64,000 nt of DNA from positions 186,001-250,000 of the forward strand of contig LJCX01000031.1 in NCBI GenBank assembly GCA_001298545.1, written 5' to 3'. A program made the translations under genes and the position numbers. The stretch comes from Actinobacteria bacterium OV320. Lineage in GTDB: Bacteria; Actinomycetota; Actinomycetes; Streptomycetales; Streptomycetaceae. The notes under the pieces were generated by a model. That model had not been told where the DNA came from. It saw only the letters and a list, made by a program, of their open reading frames with translations, and did no database searches. Below are positions 34,179 to 43,008 of the stretch, one piece after another (within the stretch, counting starts at the first letter, position 1; each line of letters starts with the position of its first letter).

Positions 34179-35782
34179 CGGCTCTCACGTCCGCCCTGGA
34201 CACCCAGGGCCCCGACTACCGCGCGCACCGCGAGGCCATGCTCGCCAAGCTCGCCGACCTCGACACCGAGCACGCGAAGGCGCTGGCGGGGGGAGGGGAG
34301 AAATACGTCGCCCGGCACCGCGCGCGCGGCAAGCTCCTCGCCCGTGAGCGCATCGAGCTGCTCCTCGACCCCGACACGCCGTTCCTGGAGCTGTCGCCGC
34401 TGGCCGCCTGGGGCAGCGCCGCCCCCGAGTACACCGTGGGCGCCTCCCTCGTCACCGGCATCGGGGTCGTCGAGGGCGTCGAGTGCATGATCACCGCCAA
34501 CGACCCGACCGTGCGCGGGGGCGCCAGCAACCCCTGGTCCCTGAAGAAGGCCCTGCGCGCCAACGACATCGCCCTCGCCAACCGGCTGCCCTGCATCAGC
34601 CTGGTGGAGTCGGGCGGGGCCGACCTGCCGTCGCAGAAGGAGATCTTCATCCCCGGCGGGGCCGTCTTCCGCGACCTGACCCGGCTCTCCGCCGCCGGGA
34701 TCCCGACCGTCGCCGTCGTCTTCGGGAACTCGACCGCGGGCGGCGCGTACATCCCCGGCATGAGCGACCACGCGATCATGGTCAAGGAGCGCGCGAAGGT
34801 GTTCCTCGGCGGGCCGCCCCTGGTGAAGATGGCGACCGGCGAGGAGAGCGACGACGAGTCGCTGGGCGGCGCGGAGATGCACGCGCGCGTGTCCGGCCTC
34901 GCCGACCACTTCGCCGTCGACGAGCGCGACGCGCTGCGGCAGGCACGCCGCGTGGTGGCCCGCCTCAACCACCGCAAGGCGTACCGGGATCCCGGGCCCG
35001 CCGTCCCTCCGCGGTACGACGAGGACGAACTCCTGGGCATCGTCCCCGGGGATCTGCGCACCCCCTTCGACCCGCGCGAGGTGATCGCCCGGATCGTCGA
35101 CGCCTCCGACTTCGACGAGTTCAAGCCCCTCTACGGGACGAGCCTCGTCACCGGCTGGGCGACCCTGCACGGCTACCCGGTCGGGATCCTGGCCAACGCC
35201 CAGGGCGTGCTCTTCAGCGCGGAGTCCCAGAAGGCCGCCCAGTTCATCCAGCTCGCCAACCAGCGCGACATCCCGCTCCTCTTCCTGCACAACACCACCG
35301 GCTACATGGTCGGCAGGGAGTACGAGCAGGGCGGCATCATCAAGCACGGCGCGATGATGATCAACGCGGTCGCCAACTCGAAGGTCCCGCACCTGTCCGT
35401 CCTCATGGGCGCCTCGTACGGGGCCGGCCACTACGGCATGTGCGGGCGCGCCTACGACCCCCGGTTCCTCTTCGCCTGGCCGAGCGCCAAGTCGGCGGTG
35501 ATGGGCCCGCAGCAGCTCGCCGGGGTCCTGTCCATCGTCGCCCGGCAGTCGTCGGCCGCGAAGGGCCTGCCCTACGACGACGACGCGGACGCCGCCCTGC
35601 GCGCCATGGTGGAGCAGCAGATCGAGTCCGAGTCGCTGCCGATGTTCCTGTCCGGGCGGCTGTACGACGACGGTGTCATCGACCCGCGCGACACCCGCAC
35701 CGTTCTCGGCCTGTGCCTGTCGGCCGTCCACACCGCGCCCTTCGAGGGTGCGCGCGGTGGCTTCGGCGTCTTCCGGATGTGA
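34175..35782 (+). CDS. Acyl-CoA carboxylase beta (carboxyltransferase) subunit, MCC/AtuC-like
   Basis: A 535-residue carboxyltransferase subunit. It resembles the beta subunits of methylcrotonyl-CoA and geranyl-CoA carboxylases: CISLVESGGADLPSQ, GNSTAGGAYIPGMSDH, VFLGGPPLVKMATGEE, and LFLHNTTGYMVGREYE with GASYGAGHYGMCGRAYDPRF. It moves the carboxyl group from biotin to the gamma-carbon of a 3-methyl-enoyl-CoA. Partner is the biotin carboxylase encoded 5 bp downstream. Start GTG 34175 within the GTGA overlap. The preference for 3-methyl-branched substrates is inferred from the neighbours. Confidence 0.92.
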   Translation: MTALTSALDTQGPDYRAHREAMLAKLADLDTEHAKALAGGGEKYVARHRARGKLLARERIELLLDPDTPFLELSPLAAWGSAAPEYTVGASLVTGIGVVEGVECMITANDPTVRGGASNPWSLKKALRANDIALANRLPCISLVESGGADLPSQKEIFIPGGAVFRDLTRLSAAGIPTVAVVFGNSTAGGAYIPGMSDHAIMVKERAKVFLGGPPLVKMATGEESDDESLGGAEMHARVSGLADHFAVDERDALRQARRVVARLNHRKAYRDPGPAVPPRYDEDELLGIVPGDLRTPFDPREVIARIVDASDFDEFKPLYGTSLVTGWATLHGYPVGILANAQGVLFSAESQKAAQFIQLANQRDIPLLFLHNTTGYMVGREYEQGGIIKHGAMMINAVANSKVPHLSVLMGASYGAGHYGMCGRAYDPRFLFAWPSAKSAVMGPQQLAGVLSIVARQSSAAKGLPYDDDADAALRAMVEQQIESESLPMFLSGRLYDDGVIDPRDTRTVLGLCLSAVHTAPFEGARGGFGVFRM

Positions 35783-35787
35783 GGCTC

Positions 35788-37641
35788 ATGATTACTTCCG
35801 TTCTGGTGGCCAACCGCGGCGAGATCGCCTGCCGCGTCTTCCGGACCTGCCGCGAGGCGGGCATCCGCACCGTCGCCGTGCACTCGGACGCCGACGCGGG
35901 CGCCCTCCACGCGCGCGTGGCGGACTCGGCCGTACGGCTGCCGGGCAGCGCGCCCGCGGAGACCTACCTGCGCGCCGACCTCGTGGTGAAGGCCGCCGTC
36001 AGCGCGGGCGCGGACGCCGTGCACCCCGGCTACGGCTTCCTCTCCGAGAACGCCGACTTCGCGCGCGCCGTCCTGGACGCGGGCCTCGTCTGGATCGGGC
36101 CACCGCCCGAGGCGATCGAGGCGATGGCGTCCAAGACCCGCGCCAAGCAGCTCATGGGGCTCGCCCCGCTCGCCTCGGACGAGGTGACGGAGGCCGACCT
36201 GCCGGTGCTGGTGAAGGCCGCCGCGGGCGGTGGCGGGCGCGGTATGCGCATCGTGCGCCGTCTGGCGGAGCTGGGCGCCGCGCTGGAGGGCGCCCGGGCC
36301 GAGGCCGCGAGCGCGTTCGGCGACGGCGAGGTGTTCGTCGAGCCGTACGTCGAGAACGGCCGTCATGTCGAGGTGCAGATCCTCGCCGACACGCACGGCA
36401 CGGTGTGGGCGCTCGGTACCCGCGACTGCTCCCTGCAGCGGCGCCACCAGAAGGTGATCGAGGAGGCGCCGGCGCCGGGCCTGTCGGAGCGGACGGCGCA
36501 GGAGCTGCGCGCGCTGGCCGTGCGTGCCGCGCGGGCCGTCTCGTACGTCGGCGCCGGCACCGTCGAGTTCCTCGTCGCCGACGGCCGTGCGCACTTCCTG
36601 GAGATGAACACCCGCCTCCAGGTCGAACATCCCGTCACGGAGGCCGTCTTCGGTCTCGATCTGGTGGCCGAGCAGATCCGGGTCGCGGAGGGCGCCGCCC
36701 TGGCTCCCGAGCCTCCACGCGCGCGTGGCCACGCCGTCGAGGCGCGGCTCTACGCCGAGGACCCGGCGAACAACTGGACGCCGCAGACCGGCACCCTGCA
36801 CCGGCTGGCCGTCCCCGAGGGCGTCCGTCTGGACACCGGCTTCGGTGACGGCGACGACATCGGCGTCCACTACGACCCCATGCTCGCCAAGGTCGTCGCC
36901 CACGCCCCCACGCGCGCGGAGGCGGTCCGCAGGCTCGCGGGCGCCCTGGAACGCACGGTCCTGCACGGCCCTGTCACCAACCGCGACCTGCTGGTCCGCT
37001 CCCTGCGCCACGCGGAGTTCACCTCCGCCCGCATGGACACCGGCTTCTACGACCGGCATCTCGGCGACCTCACCGTCGCGGAGCCCGACCCGTACGCCCC
37101 GCTGGCCGCCGCCCTCGCGGACGCGCGCACCCGCTCGCCGCTGGGCGGCTGGCGCAACCTGCCGTCCCAGCCGCAGACGAAGCGGTACGCGGCGGCGGGC
37201 GAGGAGACCGAGGTCCGCTACCGCCACACCCGGACCGGCCTCACTGCCGAGGGGGTGCAGGTGGTGCACGCCGACCCCGGCCTGGTCGTCCTGGAGATCG
37301 ACGGCGTACGGCGCCGCTTCGAGGTCGCCCGCTACGGCGACCGCGTCCACGTCAACGACGCCGCCCTCACCGCGCTGCCCCGCTTCCCCGCCCCGGAGGC
37401 CCAGCACGCCCCCGGCTCCCTGCTCGCGCCGATGCCCGGCACGGTCGTCAAGCTCGCGGACGGTCTCATCACCGGATCGAGTGTCCGGGCCGGTGAACCG
37501 CTGCTGTGGCTCGAAGCGATGAAGATGCAGCACGTCATTTCGGCCCCGGTGGAGGGGACGGTGACGGCCTTGCCGGTGACGACGGGACAGCAGGTGGAGC
37601 TCGGCACCCTCTTGGCCGTCGTCGAGGGAGACACGCCCTGA
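35788..37641 (+). CDS. Acyl-CoA carboxylase alpha subunit (biotin carboxylase + BCCP)
   Basis: A 617-residue protein. It carries a biotin carboxylase domain (1-~440: ANRGEIACRVFRTC, GYGFLSENADFA, KAAAGGGGRGMRIV, EMNTRLQVEHPVTEA), a linker, and a C-terminal biotinyl domain with EAMKM, Lys579 being the biotin site. The ATP-grasp lid region before KAAAGGGG is about ten to twenty residues shorter than in typical biotin carboxylases (between MASKTRAKQLMG and the Gly loop). Start ATG 35788, five bases after the beta-subunit stop, with GTGAGG as binding site overlapping that stop. Forms the acyl-CoA carboxylase with the preceding gene product. Confidence 0.92.
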   Translation: MITSVLVANRGEIACRVFRTCREAGIRTVAVHSDADAGALHARVADSAVRLPGSAPAETYLRADLVVKAAVSAGADAVHPGYGFLSENADFARAVLDAGLVWIGPPPEAIEAMASKTRAKQLMGLAPLASDEVTEADLPVLVKAAAGGGGRGMRIVRRLAELGAALEGARAEAASAFGDGEVFVEPYVENGRHVEVQILADTHGTVWALGTRDCSLQRRHQKVIEEAPAPGLSERTAQELRALAVRAARAVSYVGAGTVEFLVADGRAHFLEMNTRLQVEHPVTEAVFGLDLVAEQIRVAEGAALAPEPPRARGHAVEARLYAEDPANNWTPQTGTLHRLAVPEGVRLDTGFGDGDDIGVHYDPMLAKVVAHAPTRAEAVRRLAGALERTVLHGPVTNRDLLVRSLRHAEFTSARMDTGFYDRHLGDLTVAEPDPYAPLAAALADARTRSPLGGWRNLPSQPQTKRYAAAGEETEVRYRHTRTGLTAEGVQVVHADPGLVVLEIDGVRRRFEVARYGDRVHVNDAALTALPRFPAPEAQHAPGSLLAPMPGTVVKLADGLITGSSVRAGEPLLWLEAMKMQHVISAPVEGTVTALPVTTGQQVELGTLLAVVEGDTP

Positions 37642-37685
37642 GGGGCGAGACCGACCACGACGCACTCGCAGACGAAGGAGCCACA

Positions 37686-38831
37686 TTGAGCACGCTGATC
37701 GAATCCGACGAGCACAAGGCCCTCCGCAAGGCGGTCTCGTCCTTCGCCAGGAGCCACGCCCACGACTCCGACGGGGAGAAGAGCGGCCTCTGGCAGGAAG
37801 CCGCCAAGCTCGGCTACATCGGCGTCAACCTGCCGGAGGCGTACGGCGGCGGAGGCGGCGGCATCGCCGAGCTCTCCCTGGTCCTCGAAGAGCTCGGGGC
37901 CGCCGGAGCCCCGCTGCTGATGATGATCGTCTCCCCGGCGATCTGCGGCACGGTCATCGCCCGCTTCGGCACCGAGGCCCAGAAGCGGGAGTGGCTGCCC
38001 GCCCTGGCCGACGGCAGCCGCCTCATGGCCTTCGGCATCACCGAACCCGACGCCGGCTCCAACAGCCACCGCATCACCACCACCGCCCGCCGTGACACCG
38101 CGAGCGGCGACTGGCTGCTGACCGGCCGCAAGGTCTTCGTCTCCGGCGTCGACATCGCCGACGCCACCCTGATCGTCGGCCGCACGGAGGACGCCCGCAC
38201 CGGCAGCCTCAAGCCCTGCCTGTTCATCGTCCCGCGCGACGCCGAAGGCTTCTCCCGCCGCCGCATCGACATGGAACTCGACAGCGTGGAGAAGCAGTTC
38301 GAGCTCGTACTGGACGAGGTGCGGCTCCCGGCGGAGGCGCTCGTCGGCGACGAGGACGCGGGCCTGCTCCAGCTCTTCGCCGGACTCAACCCCGAGCGCA
38401 TCATGACGGCCGCCTTCGCGATCGGCATGGGCCGCCACGCGCTCTCCAAAGCGATCGAGTACGCGCGCGACCGCACCGTCTGGAAGAGTCCGATCGGCGC
38501 CCACCAGGCCATCGCGCACCCCCTCGCGCAGGCCCACATCGACCTCGAACTGGCCCGCCTGATGATGCAGAAGGCCGCCCAGCTGTACGACGCGGGGGAC
38601 GACGCCGGCGCGGGCGAGGCCGCCAACATGGCCAAGTACGCGGCCGGGGAGGCCTGTGTGAAGGCGGTCGACCAGTCCGTGCACACCCTCGGCGGCAACG
38701 GCCTCACGCGCGAGTTCGGCCTCGCCAGGCTGATAACCGCCTCCCGCGTGGCTCGTATCGCCCCGGTGAGCCGGGAGATGATTCTCAACTACGTCTCCCA
38801 CCAGACCCTGGGCCTGCCCAAGTCGTACTGA
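37686..38831 (+). CDS. Acyl-CoA dehydrogenase
   Basis: A 381-residue FAD flavoprotein that makes a 2,3-double bond in an acyl-CoA. Family motifs: MAFGITEPDAGSNSHRI, the middle-domain SGVDIADATLIVGR, and the C-terminal VHTLGGNGLTREFGLARL. The catalytic Glu is likely in GGNGLTREF or nearby loops and cannot be fixed by eye. Start: TTG at 37686 with AAGGAG five bases upstream; an apparent longer frame runs into the biotinyl domain of the previous gene. It would supply the enoyl-CoA for the carboxylase encoded upstream. Confidence 0.9.
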   Translation: MSTLIESDEHKALRKAVSSFARSHAHDSDGEKSGLWQEAAKLGYIGVNLPEAYGGGGGGIAELSLVLEELGAAGAPLLMMIVSPAICGTVIARFGTEAQKREWLPALADGSRLMAFGITEPDAGSNSHRITTTARRDTASGDWLLTGRKVFVSGVDIADATLIVGRTEDARTGSLKPCLFIVPRDAEGFSRRRIDMELDSVEKQFELVLDEVRLPAEALVGDEDAGLLQLFAGLNPERIMTAAFAIGMGRHALSKAIEYARDRTVWKSPIGAHQAIAHPLAQAHIDLELARLMMQKAAQLYDAGDDAGAGEAANMAKYAAGEACVKAVDQSVHTLGGNGLTREFGLARLITASRVARIAPVSREMILNYVSHQTLGLPKSY

Positions 38832-38873
38832 CCGCAGTCGGCAACCGTCGTGTCCGGCGCGCGAGGAGGAACC

Positions 38874-40442
38874 ATGTTCCGCAGCGAGTTCGCAGACGTC
38901 CCGCCCGTAGAACTCCCCATCCACGACGCCGTGCTGAGCCGTGCCGCCGAGTTCGGTGAACTGCCGGCGCTCGTCGACGGCACGGACGGCACCACCCTCA
39001 CGTACGACCAGGTGGACCGGTTCCACCGGCGGGTCGCCGCCGCGCTCGCCGAGGCCGGGGTCCGCAAGGGCGACGTACTGGCCCTGCACAGCCCCAACAC
39101 GGTCGCCTTCCCGCTCGCCTTCTACGGGGCCACGCGCGCGGGCGCCACGGTCACCACCGTGCACCCGCTCGCCACCGCCGAGGAGTTCGCCAAGCAGCTC
39201 GACGACTCCGCCGCCCGCTGGATCGTCACCGTCTCCCCGCTCCTCCAGACGGCCCGACGGGCGGCCGAACTCGCGGGCGGCGTCAAGGAGATATTCGTCT
39301 GCGACACCGCCGCCGGGCACCGCTCGCTCGTCGACATGCTCGCCTCGGCGGCCCCGGAACCGCAGGTGGACATCGACCCGGTGGAAGACGTGGCGGCCCT
39401 GCCGTACTCCTCCGGCACCACCGGCGTCCCCAAGGGCGTGATGCTCACCCACCGGCAGATCGCCACCAACCTCGCCCAGTTGCGGCCGGCGATGTCCGTG
39501 GGCCCCGGCGACCGCATCCTCGCCGTGCTGCCGTTCTTCCACATCTACGGCCTGACCGCCCTGATGAACGCGCCCCTGCGCGAGGGCGCCACCGTCGTGG
39601 TCCTGCCCCGCTTCGACCTGGAGACGTTCCTCGCGGCCATCCAGAACCACCGCATCACCGGCCTGTACGTGGCCCCGCCGATCGTCCTCGCCCTCGCCAA
39701 GCACCCGGCGGTCACCCGGTACGACCTGTCGTCCCTGCGGTACGTCGTCAGCGCGGCCGCGCCCCTGGACGCCGCCCTCGCCGCCGCCTGCGCCGAGCGC
39801 CTGGACCTGCCGCCGGTCGGCCAGGCCTACGGCATGACGGAACTCTCCCCGGGCACCCACGTCGTCCCGCTCGACGCCATGCGGGACGCCCCCGCCGGCA
39901 CCGTCGGCAAGCTCATCGCCGGCACCGAGATGCGGATCGTCTCCCTCGACGACCCAGACAAGGACCTCGACATCGGCGAGGCCGGCGAGATCCTCATCCG
40001 GGGGCCGCAGATCATGAAGGGCTACCTGGGCCGCCCCGACGCCACCGCCGACATGATCGACGGCGACGGCTGGCTGCACACCGGCGACGTCGGGCGGGTC
40101 GACGCGGACGGCTGGTTGTTCGTCGTCGACCGGGTCAAGGAACTGATCAAGTACAAGGGCTTCCAGGTGGCCCCCGCCGAGCTCGAGGCCCTCCTGCTCA
40201 CCCACCCCGGCATAGCGGACGCGGCCGTCATCGGCGTCTACAACGACGACGGCAACGAGGTCCCGCACGCGTACGTGGTCCGGCAGCCCACGTCACCCGA
40301 GCTCGCCGAAGGAGAGATCGCGATGTACGTCGCCGAGCGGGTCGCCCCCTACAAGCGCGTCCGCGGGATCACCTTCATCGACGCCGTGCCGCGTGCCGCC
40401 TCAGGCAAGATCCTGCGCCGTCAACTGAGGGAGCGTGCATGA
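38874..40442 (+). CDS. Acyl-CoA ligase (AMP-forming, 4-coumarate:CoA-ligase type)
   Basis: A 522-residue adenylate-forming enzyme that activates a carboxylic acid to its CoA thioester with ATP. The AMP motif is LPYSSGTTGVPKGVMLTH; A5 region GQAYGMTELSPGTH; A7-A8 WLHTGDVGRVDADGWLFVVDR; catalytic lysine in RAASGKILRRQLR. ATG 38874 has GAGGAGGA just upstream. Four-base ATGA overlap with the hydratase gene. In this operon it most likely loads the branched acid that the dehydrogenase and carboxylase then process; an aromatic acid is the alternative suggested by the 4CL-like sequence. Confidence 0.9.
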   Translation: MFRSEFADVPPVELPIHDAVLSRAAEFGELPALVDGTDGTTLTYDQVDRFHRRVAAALAEAGVRKGDVLALHSPNTVAFPLAFYGATRAGATVTTVHPLATAEEFAKQLDDSAARWIVTVSPLLQTARRAAELAGGVKEIFVCDTAAGHRSLVDMLASAAPEPQVDIDPVEDVAALPYSSGTTGVPKGVMLTHRQIATNLAQLRPAMSVGPGDRILAVLPFFHIYGLTALMNAPLREGATVVVLPRFDLETFLAAIQNHRITGLYVAPPIVLALAKHPAVTRYDLSSLRYVVSAAAPLDAALAAACAERLDLPPVGQAYGMTELSPGTHVVPLDAMRDAPAGTVGKLIAGTEMRIVSLDDPDKDLDIGEAGEILIRGPQIMKGYLGRPDATADMIDGDGWLHTGDVGRVDADGWLFVVDRVKELIKYKGFQVAPAELEALLLTHPGIADAAVIGVYNDDGNEVPHAYVVRQPTSPELAEGEIAMYVAERVAPYKRVRGITFIDAVPRAASGKILRRQLRERA

Positions 40443-41185
40443 CGACCGCCCTGGTCGGACGGACCCGCGTCCGAGGAGTCGAGACCCTCAGCCTCGACTC
40501 GCCCACCACCCGCAACGCCCTCTCGCGCGCCCTCGTGAGCGAACTGACGGACGCGCTCGGGAGCTGCGACAAGGACGACGACGTACGCGCCGTCGTCCTC
40601 ACCCACACCGGCAACACCTTCAGCGCGGGCGCCGACCTGAAGGACCCCCCGCCGCCCGACGCGGTGCCAGCGCTGCTCCGGCGGATCCTCGAACTGCGCA
40701 AGCCCGTGGTGGCCCGGGTCGCCGGACACGTGCGGGCGGGCGGGCTGGGTGTGCTCGGCGCCTGCGACATCGCGCTCGCCTCCGGCACGGCGACGTTCGC
40801 GTTCACGGAGGTGCGGATCGGGGTCGCGCCCGCCGTCATCTCGCTGCCGCTGCTGCCCCGCGTCGACCCGCGCGCCCTCGCCCGCTACTGCCTCACCGGC
40901 GAGACCTTCGGCGCGGCCGAGGCGGCCCGGATCGGCCTCGTCACCCTCTCGGCCGGCGACGGCGACCTGGACGAGGCCCTGGCACCCGTCCTCGACGGCC
41001 TGCGCCGGGCCGCGCCCACGGCCCTGGCCAGGACGAAGGAGCTGCTCACGGCTAAGGTGCTGGAGGCCCTCGTCGAGGACGCGGGCGAGATGACCAGGCT
41101 CTCGGCCTCGTTGTTCGCCGGCCCCGACGCCCGCGAGGGAATGACGGCCTTCCTCGAACGACGGGATCCTCCATGGGTGTTGTGA
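40439..41185 (+). CDS. Enoyl-CoA hydratase, LiuC/AtuE-like
   Basis: A 248-residue crotonase-fold enzyme. The oxyanion-hole motif is NTFSAGADLK; the second block reads GGLGVLGACDIA and TEVRIGVAPAVISLPLL. One of the two catalytic Glu residues of classical hydratases (the E of GGGCELA) is missing while the Glu of F-T-E-V is kept, the same pattern as in LiuC-type methylglutaconyl-CoA hydratases, so hydration of a gamma-carboxylated, 3-methyl enoyl-CoA fits well. Start ATG in the ATGA overlap with the ligase gene; the TetR gene starts inside its last 13 bases. Confidence 0.88.
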   Translation: MTTALVGRTRVRGVETLSLDSPTTRNALSRALVSELTDALGSCDKDDDVRAVVLTHTGNTFSAGADLKDPPPPDAVPALLRRILELRKPVVARVAGHVRAGGLGVLGACDIALASGTATFAFTEVRIGVAPAVISLPLLPRVDPRALARYCLTGETFGAAEAARIGLVTLSAGDGDLDEALAPVLDGLRRAAPTALARTKELLTAKVLEALVEDAGEMTRLSASLFAGPDAREGMTAFLERRDPPWVL

Positions 41186-41850
41186 CCACGGACGACCGCG
41201 CCCCGGACGACCGCGCCCCGGACGACCGCGCCCCGGGCGACCGCGCCCCGGGCGATCGCGGGCCGGGTGACCGGGTGCCCAAGCAGGACCGCAGCCGGGC
41301 CACGCGTCGGCGGCTCCTGGCGGCCGCCGTGGCCTGTCTCGCCGAACGCGGCTGGGCGGGCTCCACGGTCTCCGTCGTCGCGGAACGCGCGGGCGTCTCC
41401 CGGGGCGCCGCCCAGCACCACTTCCCCACCCGCGAGGACCTCTTCACCGCGGCCGTCGAGTACGTCGCCGAGGAACGCTCGGACGCGTTGCGCGCGCTGT
41501 TCCCGCAGGGCGCGACGGGCGACCGGCGCGCGGTCGTCACCGCCCTCGTGGCCCTGTACACCGGCCCGCTCTTCCGGGCCGCGCTGCACCTGTGGGTGGC
41601 CGCCTCCAACGAGGAGCAGCTGCGCTCGCGCGTGACCGAGCTGGAGGCCCGCGTGGGCCGCGAGAGCCACCGCATAGCCGTCGAGCTCCTGGGCGCCGAC
41701 GAGTCCGCGCCCGGCGTCCGCGAGACCGTCCAGGGCCTGCTGGACATGGCCCGCGGCCTCGGCCTCGCCAACCTCCTCACCGACGACGCGGGGCGCCGCG
41801 AGCGCGTGGTGGCGCAGTGGGCGGGACTGCTGGACGACGCACTCGGCTGA
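41173..41850 (+). CDS. TetR-family transcriptional regulator of the acyl-CoA operon
   Basis: A 225-residue TetR repressor. After an odd hydrophilic N-terminal extension (six 15-bp repeats giving DDRAP/GDRAP units, residues ~7-36), the HTH domain spans ~40-90: ATRRRLLAAAVACLAERG, STVSVVAERAGVSRGAAQHHFPTREDLF. The C-terminal ligand domain is helical. Start ATG 41173 overlaps the hydratase gene, so it is part of the operon and probably autoregulated through the CAAGCATGCTTG palindrome at 31654. The inducer is probably an acyl-CoA made by the pathway. A start further inside the repeat cannot be ruled out. Confidence 0.88.
   Translation: MGVVTTDDRAPDDRAPDDRAPGDRAPGDRGPGDRVPKQDRSRATRRRLLAAAVACLAERGWAGSTVSVVAERAGVSRGAAQHHFPTREDLFTAAVEYVAEERSDALRALFPQGATGDRRAVVTALVALYTGPLFRAALHLWVAASNEEQLRSRVTELEARVGRESHRIAVELLGADESAPGVRETVQGLLDMARGLGLANLLTDDAGRRERVVAQWAGLLDDALG
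41191..41280 (+). repeat. 15-bp tandem repeat, six units, inside the tetR gene
   Basis: Units of the type GACGACCGCGCCCCG begin at 41191, 41206, 41221, 41236, 41251 and 41266; the first three are identical and the last two have diverged. The length is a multiple of three, so copy number can vary without frameshift. Confidence 0.9.
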
Positions 41851-41959
41851 CCCCACCGTCGACACCCCGCCCTGGCCCGACCCGGCCGCCCGCCGACGGG
41901 CCCGCACACGACAGCGTTCCCGCCCGGGCGAGGTCCGAGCCCCCGAGGTGACGGTCCCG

Positions 41960-42640
41960 TCAGGGGCTGAGCCGCTCCACCCGCCAGCTGCCGTCCGCCT
42001 CCGCCACGTACCGCAGCCGGTCGTGCAGCCGGTTCAGGCGGCCCTGCCAGAACTCCACCGACTGGGGAGCCACCCGGAAACCGCCCCAGTGCGGCGGCAC
42101 CGGCACCTGCTCGCCCTCCGGGTAGCGGGCCGCCAGCTCGGCGTAGGAGGCGTCGAGATCGGAGCGGCCGGCGATCACCGAGGACTGCGCGCTGGCCCAG
42201 GCCCCCAGCTGGGAGCCGTGCGGCCGGGTCCGGAAGTACGCGGCGGTCTCGTCGCGCCCGGTGCGCCGTGCCACGCCCCGCACGATGACCTGCCGGGCCA
42301 TCGGATGCCAGGGGAAGAGCAGCGAGACGTACGGGTTCTCGGCGAGGTCGCGGGCCTTGCGGGAGTCGTAGTTGGTGTAGAAGACGAAGCCCTGCTCGTC
42401 GAAGTGCTTCAGCAGCACCGTGCGGGAGCCGGGCCGGCCCTCGGCGTCCGCGGTGGACACGACCATGGCGTTCGGCTCGAAGAGATGGGCCTCGACGGCC
42501 GCGTCCTTGAACCAGCGGGCGAACTGCTCCACGGGCGTGGCGGCCAGCTCGGCCTCGGAGATCCCCTCGGCCCGGTACTGCTTGCGCATGGCGGCGGGAT
42601 CGGGGGCGGGGCCGGGGGAGACGGCGTCTGCGTCGGTCAC
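41960..42640 (-). CDS. pdxH: Pyridoxamine 5'-phosphate oxidase
   Basis: A 226-residue FMN enzyme that oxidises pyridoxine and pyridoxamine 5'-phosphates to pyridoxal phosphate. Clear PdxH features: [50 protein letters not shown]-type FMN-binding region, [16 protein letters not shown], and the C-terminal [15 protein letters not shown] ending ERLSP. The GTG at 42640 begins the normal family N-terminus; a longer frame upstream has no homology-like content. Divergent from citrate synthase across 368 bp. Confidence 0.95.
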   Translation of the reverse strand: MTDADAVSPGPAPDPAAMRKQYRAEGISEAELAATPVEQFARWFKDAAVEAHLFEPNAMVVSTADAEGRPGSRTVLLKHFDEQGFVFYTNYDSRKARDLAENPYVSLLFPWHPMARQVIVRGVARRTGRDETAAYFRTRPHGSQLGAWASAQSSVIAGRSDLDASYAELAARYPEGEQVPVPPHWGGFRVAPQSVEFWQGRLNRLHDRLRYVAEADGSWRVERLSP

Positions 42641-43008
42641 GTGGTCATCTTGCCGTATGGCCCACCGCCGCAGACCGACCCACCAAAGGTGGCACTGAGT
42701 GCCGCGACCACTCCCCAAGGGTGGCACTCGGGGATATGGTGCAGAGGCACTCGTCGCCGTGTCCCGCCCCGGTCGGGTGCCGGTCGGGTGACCGACGGCC
42801 GCACGGGGCATCAGTGGAGTACCGCCCAGGACCGCGAGTCCTCGCACCCGAGGTGCACAGGACCGTGGAGCCGCAGGCGCCGCCCGTCGCCCACCCGCTG
42901 TCCCCCACCACCCACCGCACCCGTCCCACCCCCACCCCACTCCCACACCGTTCGTTTCATACCTTCCGCCCCACACATCCCGTCGCACACATCACGAGGA
43001 GCCGCCCG
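42641..43008. other. Divergent promoter region of pdxH and citrate synthase
   Basis: 368 bp with no gene. The pdxH-proximal part has two copies of CCAA(A/G)GGTGGCACT (42683-42696 and 42715-42728), 32 bp apart, and the first overlaps the inverted repeat GGCACT-G-AGTGCC (42691-42703). A -10-like TATGGT (42735-42740) faces the citrate synthase gene. The remaining ~260 bp before the start are C-rich leader with no visible structure; AGGAG (42997-43001) is the ribosome binding site. Confidence 0.6.
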
